DNA from: Macrolepiota albuminosa
Lineage: Eukaryota > Basidiomycota > Agaricomycetes > Agaricales > Agaricaceae
Length of the DNA: 64,000 bases
Direction of reading: 5' to 3'
Assembly (NCBI GenBank): GCA_027475525.1
Contig: JAMWFC010000025.1
Span: forward strand, 62,001-126,000
Positions 40,086 to 51,772 of the stretch are shown here, in pieces (within the stretch, counting starts at the first letter, position 1; every line of letters begins with the position of its first letter). A program made the translations under genes and the position numbers. The notes under the pieces were generated by a model. It did not search any database and was not told the origin of the DNA. It was given only the letters and a program-made list of their open reading frames with translations.

Positions 40086-42256
40086 TAAGATGGCGGGATC
40101 GTCGCTAGATCTTAGCGATTTTAGGTATGTTTCAACCGGGTCGACGGACGTGGCTTCCTTAGGTGGTGCGACCTCTTCCTTGGTTTCTGGGGCTACCGTC
40201 TCAGTTATATACGCGAAACCAGGCAGCGCGTCGTTGCATTCGTCCACCGTCGCTACATTGTTAGCTATATTCCATCGAGGGGTAACCGCGGTACGCATCT
40301 GGTTCCTGACGTCTGGCGCCACGCTGCATAACTCTCCTACCGATAGCGTAACCTGACTTTGCATGATGCGATCAAAAACTAACTTAGACTTCTCCAGATC
40401 ATATATAGGCGCTGTGGGTCGATATCCCCCCGTAGGTTTATCTGGCGCTCCGAAGTTACGATTAAGGGGCGGGGCGTAGTTGCCCCCGAGACCAGCGTAA
40501 GGATGTAGCGGTGGCTCCGGAACGGCCGGCGCCTTGGTAGCTTCTAGTACTTCGTCGTTAGCGCTAGAGGTTGAGGCTGGTGCTGGAGCAGGGCCTGTTG
40601 TCGCACCCGAAGGTCTATAATCCTTTAAAGGCTGCTTGCCCTTTTTGATCTCCACCCCATCGAAGACCTGATTCTTTAGCGACTTCAGTTCCTTCTCTAG
40701 CGTCTCAATCCTCTCTTCGCGGGACAGTGTGGGTCGGTCACTGATAGCGTTTAGCTGAAGAACTTCGTGAATTAGTGCTTGTTGAGGAGTTGCCTCGGTT
40801 TCTGTTGTCGCCGTGCTATTCAGGTTGCCTGTCGCTAAGCTCCCGGGGTTCCGACGGTGCCACTCGTCAAGGCGTCCCTGGAACGTCTTATGCTCGGGAT
40901 AAAGGGGAATGCTAGCGCCCGAAGGTAAGACTAGTTTCCCGTCCATTCCCCGGCGCGCCTTCCCTTGTCGCAGGTATTGTTCAAGGATAGCGCACCTACC
41001 CCTGGTCATGGTATGTCCTGCCTCGCCGCAAAAATGGCAAAGTCCCGTCTGTACGTTACTTCTAGGCGCCGAAAGACTAGTCGAGATCAAGGTTTCCAGT
41101 TTGTTCATGACATTAGTGACTGCATTGCTGACGGCAGTTTCCAAATCCTCCTTCTTGACATACCCATGGTGGTCATTGGCGGCGCTAGGCGCTGGCGACT
41201 CTATCTTGGGTGCCATTCCCCCATGGTCCACGCCAGGTTGCTGTAATGGTATACCTGTATCCGTGCCTTTTAATACCCACTTTCCTGCCTCAAAGACTTT
41301 TTCTATGTTGTATGGTTCCTCGGGGTGATGGTCATGCATAATGATCTCTAAGCGTCGCGCAATCTTAGTCCATAACGACATTGGGAATCCTTGTTGAAAC
41401 AAATGGCGCTCCTCGTTCCCATATAACTTCCCATTTTGAACCAGCCATCTCGCTATCCGCTGGAAATCACGATAATAGGTTGATAGCGCTCCTAGGGTAT
41501 AGATTCCAGCCGCGAAAGTGTCTTGTACTAGCTTCTGGATTTCCATTACCGTATAACACGTAGCTTCTTCAGCACCAGGATATAAATGAACGATAGCCTT
41601 TTTCCATTCCTCATAGGTAAAAGGCCTGGGTGGTGCGTCACTAGTAAGTCCTTGGAACTCCTTCAACCCTGTCCATGATTCGGCTGTGTCGTATGAGACG
41701 TATCTGGCGGCGTATTCCTTCATCTGTGTATCGTCGGTTACCCGGCAATCGCGTAGCAGATACTCCAACTCTTTGAAGTACTGCGTTAGTTCGCGAGGTT
41801 TCGTTTCGTCCCATTTTGGCGACGAGAAGTGGTTTCGGGGTGGCATGCGCTGATTGTTTGGCTGATCCATACCGATAGGTGTGTTTGTCGAGGTAGGAAG
41901 AGTGGTGGTGCTCGTGTTACTTAGCGTCGATGTTTTGGCTGATCCATACCGATAGGTGTGTTTGTCGAGGTAGGAAGAGTGGTGGTGCTCGTGTTACTTA
42001 GCGTCGATGTCGTAGGTACCGGCTCAGTTAGCTCCGAGTCGCTAGGTTCTGGCGATAATAGCCTAGATAACTCTTCTAAAGGCGTAAGCGGCGTATGGTT
42101 TTCGCCTGCTAAGTACTCAGATGGTCGGGAAAACAGGAAAAAGCTCTTGGCTAAGCTGTCTGGTGCGGCCTCAAGCTCCTGATCCAAAGTCTGTCTCGGT
42201 AGCGCGCCTGGTAAGTGTGGTGATTTGGTGGTACTTGGTTCAAGCGCGCTCTCCAA
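40086..42256 (-). CDS. Gag of copy A
   Basis: Starts MESALEPSTTKSPHLPG at 42256, 57 nt downstream of the primer-binding site on the minus strand. Domains: a Ser/Thr/Pro-rich N-terminus, a capsid-like helical region (EEWKKAIVHLYPGAEEA; YYRDFQRIARWLVQNGKLYG; EKVFEAGKWVLKGTD), a coiled-coil-like stretch, a zinc knuckle CHFCGEAGHTMTRGRC (CX2CX4HX6C) and a Pro-rich region (PAPASTSSAND). The only break is the 77-bp duplication 41861/41938 in the N-terminal part. It packages element RNA in particles. It remains open although pol has stops, fitting a young copy. Confidence 0.82.
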
Positions 42257-42313
42257 CAGGAGGCGGCGCTGTTGCTGGGCTCGAGTTTCCGGCGGAATTC
42301 TGTCTCAAAAGAA

Positions 42314-42332
42314 CCCCTCGCGGTGGGCTCCA
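42314..42332 (-). other. primer-binding site, copy A
   Basis: TGGAGCCCACCGCGAGGGG on the minus strand, three bases (TTT) after the 5' LTR. It is the complement of a tRNA 3' end with CCA and a U before it. Identical to copy B. tRNA not identified. Confidence 0.8.
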
Positions 42333-42335
42333 AAA

Positions 42336-43406
42336 TGATAACGCCAACTGTGGTTGGGTGCGCTGGACGTATATGCAGTACAACGCCGTCTCCAGCGCTT
42401 GGCGTACGTAGTTGTGAGGAGTCCTGACAGGGTCCCGGTGTGCTCAAGTGGAGGTAGTAAAACGATGCGCTAGATTATAGCGCCTCGGGGGCTACCTGGC
42501 AGACGGTAAGCGTCGTGGTTTAGGCAAAGATATCGGAGAAAAGACGAGTAGCGCAGCGTATTGTGCCCGTAGGTGGCACCGTAAACGATGAAGACGAGAT
42601 AGACAAAGCTAGCGCCCGACTTAGTGACAAAGTCAAAGGAAGCTAGCGCGAGTTGAACGCTAAGTGTAACTGTGTGTTCAAGGGGTTGCGATTCGTTGTT
42701 ATATACATGTAAAGTAGCTATTTTATATACTATGCGCTACCGTGTTTGCCAAGATACGAGCCCATCTGCGGCGCTACCTCCTAGCGCCTCTCCTCGTGGT
42801 TTCCTCTAACGGCGACCTGTCAACGGCGACCTTTTGCACATGGCTGACGGCGACCAACGGCGTTATGACCCACGGCGACCAGCGGTGACTCTATATTGAC
42901 TTAGAATTGTACGAGTCTGCTCACTTTTACTATATCTCTGATTGGCCAAGCTGTTCCGGGGTATGTTCGGAAAATCCTCGACAGACGCCGTGAGCGCTAA
43001 TGTCAGCGCTACTCATTGTATTAGTTCCTGGCAGGTCCAGATGTCGGATTTAAGTATATCCAGTGCCACCGTCATTGATCCTTTTAGACTTCTGATTGAA
43101 GTTCCTCGTCAAATAGCAGCGCCTGCTGCTGGCTCCTTCTGGCAGTGATCGGGGTTTAGTTAGAGTCCTCTCCCGCCATCATGTTAGCGTTATACGTTAT
43201 GAGCCTTCTTCATCCTTGGGCTAGGTGAAAGGAGTGTGCTGAAGGCCTGGTAGCTAGGGGTTAGGATAAATTTCCACATCCTGTAGTAATTTGCCAGAGC
43301 TAGAGCTGCTCTATATTCCCAACTGGTCGCTAGAGTCCTGAATACGTCAAGTGTCGGTTGGCCTATAATGTCCCTTGATGCGCTCAGTCCGAGTAGAAGC
43401 CTATCA
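42336..43406 (-). mobile_element. 5' LTR of copy A (1071 bp)
   Basis: Begins TGATAACGCC and ends GCCTATCA in plus coordinates. The minus-strand TATATAAA at 42722-42729 is the likely core promoter for gag-pol. The right flank CTGT then CACTACCAG continues the interrupted host exon. Confidence 0.9.
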
Positions 43407-44131
43407 CTGTCACTACCAGACTCAGGTCGACACGCTCGGTGGCCGCATAGAAACCCTGCAAACGAATGTTTCTCTTGCAGGTGAGACACTTGAAGACCAC
43501 GCCAGATGGATCTGTCAGACGGAAGAGCAGATCCGCAATATTTGGGGTGTGGTTGACACTTTGCAGAATCAACTTCACATCTCTACCCGTCCCTCCAGTC
43601 CGTCAGCTCAGGATGATGTGGCAGTGCATCCAACAGGGCACAGTGGACTTGGACCCATTGTTGAAGAGGAAGAAACCACTCCTGACCCCATCGCTGACCA
43701 ATCCCCTGCCACTGCTGACATATCCATTCCCACTGGTAACACCTCTGCCCTCGCCACTGACCAATCCCATCATGCCGCTGACTTATCCGCTCTCACCGTC
43801 ACTCCGTCCCCGCTTCAACAAACATCCTCAGGGACGACTCCCGCACGAACATCTCCGTTACCCCCTCAACCATCTTCCGTCCCTCCGCCAGTCCCTGCTG
43901 AGGACCCTCTCCCTGGCCCAAGGGGACGGGCTCGCAGCAACTCCTGAAGTAGTTGGCCGCCGATGCAACGGACCCGATCATCCAGTCAGCTTACTGAGAG
44001 ACAGAAGGCAACAGAAGAGAAGTGAAGGATGGACGATTACATATTTTTTTTTTCGCTATGACAGACATTCGTACATTCTTGTAACCCTATAGTTTACAAA
44101 AATGTAATATAACATTCCCCCCTTCCCCACA

Positions 44132-46510
44132 TCAATGACGGCGGACTGGTTGAATGACCTTAGTGTGGCTGCTACTCCTTTTGGCTGGTGTAGACATATC
44201 AATGTATCGAGCTGCATCTTCCTGTAGCATTTGTGCTTGAGACTTGCGGGGTCGCTTGGAATTTGTTGACAATTGGTTAGGCAATGCCTTGCACTTCTTT
44301 TGGTTTTGTAATGCCAGCCTTCCCTCACCTTCAAATTGGTCATTGTCCTCATCTTGAAGAATGTCGAGCACCCTTCTTGACACTCTATATCTAGGGGAAC
44401 CATCACTAGGGCCATTAATTGGAGGGTCTGGATGGCTCCATCCTCTTTGTTGTAAGAGGTGGATGGTAGTGGCATCTACCACTGCTGTATCATCAACACA
44501 TCTGTCATGAACGGATTCGTCGAGAGCGGACTCATCGTGAGCAGAAGCTGATACATTTGGTCAGGATTTGTTGTGAACCGTGGATCTGTTGTGGCGCTGA
44601 GGCTGGGGAGTGTGCGGTGAGCACAAGACAGGAGGTTCCTCCTGTAAGTCAGGCAGTGGTGTGTGTGGTACGCTAGGTGACAGGGGAAGTGTAGGCCCCC
44701 ATTGCCACTCCAAGTTGGCTGCAGATCCGGTGACTAAAGCGGATCCACCATCAGCGGCTCCATCATTAGCAATGGTCCTACTGTTGCCATCGACTACCGC
44801 AGATCTGGTGACTAAAGCAGATCCGCCATCAGCGGCTCCATCATTAGCAATGGTCCTACTGTTGCCATCGACTACCGCTGATGGTGTTGGCCTCTGTTTC
44901 CGATTTTTCCCTCCATTTTTGCGTGTAGCCTTATGTGCTGCTGCTGCTGCCACATTTTTTTCACGATCAGCTCTTTCCGATTTTTCCCTCCATTTTTGCG
45001 TGTAGCCTTATGTGCTGCTGCTGCTGCCACATTTTTTTCACGATCAGCTCGGGTGCCGTACTCAGCAGCTACTGGCTGCTTGTGACGGTTGAGATAAACC
45101 ATCCAGCAGAAGGTGTCACCAGATCCATACTGTCCTTGACGGTCTCTCCAGAAGTTCAGCAGACGCAATAGCTCAGGCTGACCAAGATTATGAGGATCTT
45201 GGAATATCAGACCCTCTGGAAGATACCTTGAATGTATGAATTGCTGATCATTGGTCCTCACTGCCTTGTAAGGAGCAGATTCATACCGGTAACCAGACGC
45301 AATTTCTGATGGGGTGATCAGATGATGAGCAAAGGTGGAGAAAACTAGGATTCACTGTAATGAGTATTTAGATAGTCCCGGACAAGCATTTCCAATTCTG
45401 CCCGAGTTTGAAATATATTTGGTCCTGGATCTGCTGGTAATATTGGGAATCCATCCCTATCCAGATCAAGGATGAGGTCATGGCGTGTAAGGATAGGAGG
45501 AGTCAAATCATGGGGTGATTGCATGTTGGACGGCATGTCTCTACCAAGAAGAGCAGACATGTAATCCATCATCTTCTTGTTGAGGTCACTAACAAGGTCA
45601 GGAAAGGAGTCTTGAAAGGTAGGTCGGTTAGCATGAGTCAAGTATGACATATTGTCATGACTATAATTGGTGTCAAAATTGTTTAAAGAATGATGACACC
45701 ATATACATTCTAATAGTCATGCCTTCATCTGCATACCAACCAACAACAGTCCAACTCAACATGCCCATCTCTCTAAATCAAAGCACATCTGCATTGTCCA
45801 CACGCTTTAAACCGTGCTTTTGGGCCTTCCTGGAGAGACAACGATTAGAAAGCGGAATCAAGCAGACAGATGTACAACGAATAGAGGACGGATGGGGGAC
45901 GGAAGGAGTACCAACTTGCACTGAATTTCTGGCGGATTTCCTTTTTCGCTCCATTCTGCTGCCATCTTCTGTAAACAACTTTCCTCCTGTGGTGTGAGTT
46001 GATGCATAACATTTTTGACAGCCATATTATATTGTGCAAATGCATCCAATCCCGAGGCGTTGTGATCCTTACCCCTCAACAAGTTCTGGATCTCCTCGTT
46101 TATCTCCTTTGCCATTGTCTGCCGGACAACATCTCGCAGTGAAGTTTTCAGGAGCACCTTTGGATCTTTATGCTGGTAATAAGGGCGCCAGCAATTCTTG
46201 ATATACTGGACAACCTTCTATTCAAGCAAATGATGTCTAGTTCTTTGCAATGAGTTGCTGTACCTACTTTGATTCTCTCTGCCCACTCTTCCCCTGTCTT
46301 TGGCTCTGTCCCCTTAGTGGCCCAGTAGTTGAAGATATCTGTTAGGATTTTATCCTTCAAGATAGCAGTCCGAGCTTGAGGAGTAGTTGAGGAGCGGTAG
46401 AGTTCCTTGTATGGTTCAAAGATAGATCTTTCTTCCGCTGTAAATATCGGTTCCACTCGTCTTTTCTTTGGTGAAAATATTGGTTCAGGCAGTTGCAGGA
46501 GGGCAGACAT
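44132..46510 (-). CDS. unknown minus-strand gene, likely transposon cargo
   Basis: Starts MSALLQLPEP at 46510. Exon 1 reads KRRVEPIFTAEERSIFEPYK and ILTDIFNYWATKG, with an intron around 46230-46265. The next exon has KNCWRPYYQHKDPKVLLK, FAQYNMAVKNVMHQLTPQEE and WSEKGNPPEIQ, a pattern I associate with transposon-linked proteins of mushroom fungi. Further exons lie near 45350-45640 (PILPADPGPNIF) and 44570-45320 (FINFW-type RLLNFWRDR; Lys/Arg-rich REKNVAAAAAHKATRKNGGK), and the last ends KVIQPVRRH at TAA 44132-44134. Features: a 26-residue in-frame duplication (44721/44799), a 77-bp assembly duplication (44901/44978) and a basic C-terminal part. It lies between the zinc-cluster gene and the KDZ transposase inside the inverted repeats. 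No catalytic motif seen. Function unknown. Confidence 0.5.
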
Positions 46511-46799
46511 GTTTGTAGACAATATAATTTTCTGCAACCACACAGTTCTCAACCAAAGGATCACATGATAAAATATAGATTTTCCGTTCAGTGTCCGTTG
46601 ATGACAAACAGATTCCGTTTGTCTTCGATGGATAGGGTCCGCAGTCCGCTGGTATCTGGCCTGTCCAAATTGGGGCATATTGCTGATATTGATGAGCAGT
46701 CTCATTAGATATCCCGTACAATGGCTAGGTCCTGGCCATAGATATTTTGATCATGAACCTGAACTCTCTAAAGAAATGCAAGCAACCAAAAACAACAGT

Positions 46800-49394
46800 C
46801 ATCAGACAAAGGGACCTCATCCTGTTTGCTGAGGAAAGGACACGACTCACTCAGAACACATGAGGGTTGCCAGTCCTCATAACACAACGGCTACCACTGG
46901 GTCCCGCTCCCATTGTAACTGGTGCACCACCTGCGGCATTTGCAGATGATGATAACTTTGCACACTTGGACAATAATCCAACGGTAGATGATGTAGATGA
47001 TACAATGCCCGTATCCATAAGGCATGTAAAGGTGATTTGAATGTATGCTATTATTGAGAGCGAATTATTCAAGTTCATACATAGACACAGGCAGATTATC
47101 TTAACGACTTCATCAACCATGTTTCACAGTTGCTCAATGGATTGCTTGGTCGTGAATCAATGGATGACGTTACTGATTGCCTTGCTTGTCCTGACCATTA
47201 CCTTGCACAATGGTGATGCCGTGATTGCGTTGAGTCAAAAATATTCTGTTGTGGATGTTTCTGCTGCACGCACGACTCCAACCCGTTTCACCGACCTGAA
47301 GTATGGAATGGTAGGTATTTCCAACCAATGAATATGTCGGATACTGGAGGGTATTTCTATATTCAACACAATTCATTGCATGCAAACTGTCATCAAGGGA
47401 AGGTCAGGGTCAGGGCTCTTGAGGACCACAAGCGGAAAAAGGACATTCAGGAGCAAGAGGCCCTGATGATGAACAAGTCATGTGACATTACTGGTATTAT
47501 TGCAACGGCATGTACATGGCACGGCTGCTTTGCTCCTAATAGTGTAACAAACTTGACCTATGGTGAAGGCCAGGTTTACACAGACTTTTCCTTCACACAG
47601 GCAGTTAAGACGACCAACATGGATGGGATTCAGCGTCTCCTACTGGTATATGACATAGCATGCCAGTGGTGTGTCAAATTTTCTGAATGGCTTGCCGAGG
47701 CCGGAGAAGTCCTGCCAGATAATCTACTTGTGGACTTTGCAATAGGACTTCTTCATGTCCATGGGCATAAGGAGGATTGTTTTTTCCGCTTTGCCCCGTC
47801 CTTCATTCCCGGGGCCGGTCATTTGGCTGGGGAGATAATTGAAAGTCTCTGGTCTACACTAAATGAAGTCTCACAGATGGCCTGTACGGCTACCTTGGCA
47901 CATCGGGCAGAAATCCTTGATGATCACATGTGTGACTCAAACTGGAAGAAGCTGCTTGACATGGTTCCATTCCTATGTCGAAAGTACAGGACTGCTGTTG
48001 AGATGAGAGATGCAGCCGTTCAATATTTCACCGAGTGATCCGTCGGAATATCAACGGATTTACTAACAAGCTGGGAAGCCGAAATAGCTAAGGCAGAAAG
48101 GCTCAGAGAGGAGGGAAACTGTAAAGCAATGGATATTCTGAAAGCTCGCACAATGACCTTCAATAGTGCAAGTGAAGACCGAATGGCAGCAGATAGTGGA
48201 AACCACTCAACAGATGTTGCAGCGACAGATATTCATTCCTTCTGGATTCAACTTGCCCTTGACATTGAGGAGCAGCAGTAAGGTGTATTGCTGATGGCCC
48301 AAACTATTTCACTAATTGGAAGCTCAGAATTGCATTTCAGGACCAGGTTCACTATTTGAATCAGCATGCAAGCAATGATGATTGGCAAAAGGTTGAGGTG
48401 GAAAGAGAACTATTAAAGATTTGACTCAATGTCCTTGCTGCTTTTCAGGACAGGAGCGGGTTCATTGCTGGTGGAAGGCGGACTGCCCCCCTGGAACCAG
48501 ATGAAGTTCCCAGAGCCTTTGACAACAATGAAATGGCAGAAGATGGACAACCAGCGGATCCGCTGGTACCGCCAGCGGATAACCTTGAACCAACAGATGT
48601 AGTTGTTCCAGAAGATTTTGAAATCTCCTTCCCATCTATGATCATGGGTAATGTCTCACCATTAACAATGATAGAGCGCAATCTGCGCTTGATTCAAATT
48701 GAAAGGCTCCTGCAAGCCCTTTGGGAATTCATTGCAGAGAAATCATTCCTATATTTTCACGTTGTCTGGGTCGCCTCAAGCAAGAATGTGAAAACTCGAG
48801 CTTGCGCATCTCTTCAAAGAATCCAGGCCTCAATTCTGGTGAAGGCTCATGCCTATGCACAATGCTGCAGTGCTCTGCTGCGACTAGGATCGGACCTCAG
48901 CATTCAGAGAAAGTATCCAGTTCTACAGAAAGCGGATTTGAATGCAAGCATAGCTATACGAGATCCCAACATTCCTGGTTCATCAAGGATCAAGGTATCT
49001 TGGATATGGCACTCTAATTCTGATGCAGAAAATGAATCTGCAACTATTTCTGAATGTGAGTCCTCTTGTTAACATTTCTGTTATCATTACATCTGTTCGT
49101 GAACATATCTCTTCAGTTAATCGTGTTCATTATCTACGTGCTAGAGCACAACGCAACAGATGGACAGAGGAATGTCAGCTTGTCACAAGTGAAATGGAGT
49201 GGACAGTTTGGTATTTCTTCAACCAGGCAGATATTTGGTCGAAGCGTGGTATGTCAGTGAAGAAAAGAGGTCTCCAGTCATATGCCCACAAAAAGGTGGC
49301 CATGTGGCAAAAATTGGCCTCGATGGCAATTGATAAATTTAGGCAGGTGCTCCCTGATTTAATTCCCTTCCAAACTGCAAGAGATCCGCTGTGA
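46800..49394 (+). pseudogene. KDZ-family DNA transposase (internally deleted)
   Basis: Kyakuja-Dileera-Zisupton transposase. The N-terminal cysteine cluster is visible at about 47195-47300 (CRDC, CCGCFCC, then NPFHRPEVWNGRYF), after a TGA that replaces a Trp. The catalytic region has ITGIIATACTWHGCFAPNS, LLLVYDIACQWCVKFSEWL, then LLHVHGHKEDCFFRFAPSF and GAGHLAGEIIESLWSTLNE. The C-terminal helical region includes RVHYLRARAQRNRWTEE and EMEWTVWYFFNQADIWSKRG, ending at 49394. The LDANFRL-type segment that normally precedes YDIACQ is not found, so the first catalytic acid seems deleted. There is a TGA at 48036-48038 and short introns occur further on. It would mobilise the surrounding element. KDZ elements are abundant in basidiomycetes and some carry TET/JBP genes; none is seen here. 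Confidence 0.8.
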
Positions 49395-49642
49395 AAATGG
49401 TGGATGCAGAGATGGATTGATGTGACAGATGTAGAGACAGATTGATGTGACAGATGCAGAGACCGATCGATGTGATGGATGCAGAGACCGATTGAACTGA
49501 TGGATGCAGCTTGCTGCCATCAGCAAATGATCGGAACAGATTTGTGACAGTCATGTGCAATGGAATTGTTGAAAATCACTTTTGTTTACAAGGCACAAAA
49601 ATCTGATACATAGCAGTATCCACTTCTACAAGCAAGAGTGCA

Positions 49643-51772
49643 ATGGCGTCTACCTCTGTACCACACAATGTCATGTCCCAAGCTACTGTACTAGAAAATT
49701 TGCAAGAGGTTGTTGACTACATCGAGTCATGCCTCATTGCAGCACTTTCCATATTTGGCAATCTTGTGCCAAGTCTTGAAGCGGAAGAGGCATGGATTAT
49801 CCAGCATCTAGACAAGGAGTTGGTAAGATAACTTCAAAATGTGTAAATATATTAGGATCTGACTGTGTGCCATAGAACTTTGTATTGTCATATCTGGGGG
49901 CTGCATCACTGAATAATGTGGTCTGCAATGTCCCAGACATTATCAAAAGCATGAGCCGATTTTTCCCTCTCCAAAATCAGCAAACTTTGCCCACAGAGAT
50001 CCTGGAGTTTGTTGATGGCCGTCAAGGTCTTATCAGGAATCTGTATGGCTGTGATTGGTGGAACCACATTGGCTGAGAGGATGTTCAGGTCTTAAGCAAT
50101 GAAACGCTGGAGCATTGCCTTCTCGTACATCAGCAAGGCTTCCACTCTCTTGAAAGCTTCTTGGCATGCAACCGCCGGCCGCCCATGACATTGCCATCTG
50201 ATGAATTGGTGTCCATCCCAGCACCAGACGATTTGCTCCATGTGTTTGCAGGTAGTGGATCCACCAGGGGCCACCAGCTGACGCTTCTAGCCCTAGACAA
50301 GTGGCGGTTGCTGGATAGGACGGAACATGTGCCAACGGCCAACGATATGATCCACCTGTTTGCTGGCAGCAAGTCCGTTGCTGCTTCTGTTGTCAGTTCC
50401 ATTGCCAGGTCCGTGGATCCTGCTCAGACGGGCCAATTGACAGGCATCAAGTCCCATACCAACAGTATTGATGGTGAGCAGCCTGATTCTCAAGACTGCC
50501 TCTCCATGGCCCATCCTACCACTCTCCCTGATGTTGACTCTCCCCAATGGCCATCCTTGACACATATCAAACCCTCGAGCACACAATATCCATTCCACCA
50601 CCTCTACAGTCAGAGTAAACCTGGACTGGTGTATGGCCCTACAATGAACCCTCGAGCGCACAACATCCATTCCACCACCTCTACAGTCAGAGTAAACCTG
50701 GACTGGTGTATGGCCCTACAATGGAAAACTCTTGTGTTGTGGTTCAACCGGCATCCCAACTTCCTTCCGCCCCAGCAGCTCATGTCCGTGGGACATTCAG
50801 GGAGCTGGGGGAAACTGACGACAACCAGGTGGATATCCCTAATCCATCCATTAGTGATCCTGACTTAGAGGGTATCCCTCCTTTGTTCATTCCTGCGGAA
50901 GAGGAGACGGAAGACGAATCTTTGCCACCTTTGTTCATTCCTGCACAAGAGGAGATGGAAGAGGATTCTTTGCCTCCTTTGTTCATTCCTGCGGAAGAGG
51001 AGACCAAAGACAATGATTTGCCCCCTTTGTTCATTCCTGCGGAAGAGGAGATGGACGACGATTCTTTGCCACCTCTATTCATTGTTGGTGAAGGAGCAGA
51101 AGGACTAACAGCAATGGAGACCATGGCGGCTGGTGACGGCGGACAAACGGAAGTCCGGAGCGGCGGACGTATGGCGACCAAGGACGAAGAAAACCTTCCG
51201 CCGCTATTTCTTGTGACGGCAGAAGAGACGGATGGAGGCATGGCAGCCGATGACGAACAAAATCTTCCACCGCTTTTTGATGTAATGGCTCTTCAAATCC
51301 CATCTTCCCCCTTCCAACAATCTCCTTCTCCAACCCTACCTACTGGTAACAATGTCTGGGAGTGGGAGGAATATGAGTCACGTATGACTCGATGTGAGGA
51401 TCAGAGAAGAATTAACGAATTGTATCAACAACGTGAGTATAATTTGGCACTGGTAATCATAGTTAATTTATTTCAACAGAACAAGAATTTCGCGCTAGAG
51501 CAAAACATGGTCAATGTAGGCCCATTGGCCCTTTCAATCAAGCTGGTCATACTGATGATGTGTCTGTTGATATGTCAGAGTCACCCTCACCATCTTCATC
51601 GTCAGGCCTGATAGCAAACTATGAAGACATCACACTTCCCAGACCTCAAGGGCCATATACACCAGACAACTTTGCATTTTTGACAGCAGACTACCTGCTT
51701 GATGAGGATTGGTTCTATTCAGATGCATTACATGAATCTAATGAAGAGGAGGAATACACATCGGATGAGTAA
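49643..51772 (+). CDS. unknown gene with PPLF 16-residue repeats
   Basis: Starts MASTSVPHNVMSQATVL at 49643. Exon 1 ends at the GTAAGA donor 49822, an intron to about 49873, then NFVLSYLGAASLNNVV and FFPLQNQQTLPTEILEF up to GCDWWNHIG and a TGA at about 50074. After that the frame continues with LACNRRPPMTLPSDELVSIP and, across a 77-bp duplication (50571/50648), WKTLVLWF-like and FRELGETDDNQ segments. A tandem repeat of 16 residues (LPPLFIPAEEETEDES) follows, then an intron near 51435-51485 and an acidic end (DWFYSDALHESNEEEEY) at TAA 51770-51772. No known domain. A decayed inverted copy is at 62430-64000. Whether the TGA at 50074 is a mutation or inside an intron is unclear. Confidence 0.5.
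50881..51090 (+). repeat. 48-bp coding tandem repeat (PPLF)
   Basis: Period 48 bp, for example CTTTGTTCAT at 50881 and 50929. It encodes (S/D)LPPLFIPAEEE plus an acidic spacer, about five units, with two more isolated LPPLF motifs further on. The same period is kept in the 62-64 kb copy. It could be a short linear motif bound by a partner protein; unknown. Confidence 0.8.

Larger units (their letters stand above)
29361..43406 (-). mobile_element. gypsy copy A: complete 14-kb LTR retrotransposon with antisense genes
   Basis: Two equal 1071-bp LTRs (29361-30431 and 42336-43406) enclose Gag, protease, RT, RNase H and integrase on the minus strand (42256 to about 35463) and three plus-strand genes (30579-35324). 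Primer-binding site at 42314-42332 and polypurine tract at 30432-30442. Flanks are CCGT (29357-29360) and CTGT (43407-43410), a 4-bp target duplication with one CpG transition. Ten probable assembly duplications inflate the length; the real element is about 13.3 kb. It is inserted in an exon of the zinc-cluster gene. Confidence 0.9.
28095..43947 (+). pseudogene. zinc-cluster coiled-coil gene split by gypsy copy A
   Basis: Exon 1 is 28095-28202 (MSNKELHQRV...), intron 28203-28255, exon 2 from 28256 to about 29038, then a 46-nt intron ending TTAGCAG, and exon 3 to 29360. The same exon resumes at 43411 and runs to a stop at 43945-43947. Codons join correctly (IEDFFR to HYQTQVDTL) if the element and one CCGT are removed. 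The protein has a helical N-terminus, Ser/Pro and acidic DEDEDE stretches, a cysteine cluster at 28847-28939 (CX2CX6CX8CX2CX7C, like a Zn2Cys6 binuclear cluster), a coiled-coil-like region (VESRLDRMENGFQEAL; GGRIETLQTNV) and a Pro/Ser/Thr tail. A DNA-binding role is suggested only by the cluster. It lies in the giant KDZ element and may be cargo. Confidence 0.7.

Noticed and set aside
35461..42014. Biological tandem duplications or frameshifted pol genes in copy A
   Set aside because: All offsets are exactly 77 bp, the same as in unrelated loci. Removing one copy restores the frame each time, so an assembly cause is far likelier.
42314..42332. Naming the primer tRNA
   Set aside because: The 19 bases fit a tRNA 3' end, but I could not match them to one isoacceptor with confidence.
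46800..51772. A TET/JBP dioxygenase accompanying the KDZ transposase
   Set aside because: No HxD...H dioxygenase pattern was found in the cargo genes.
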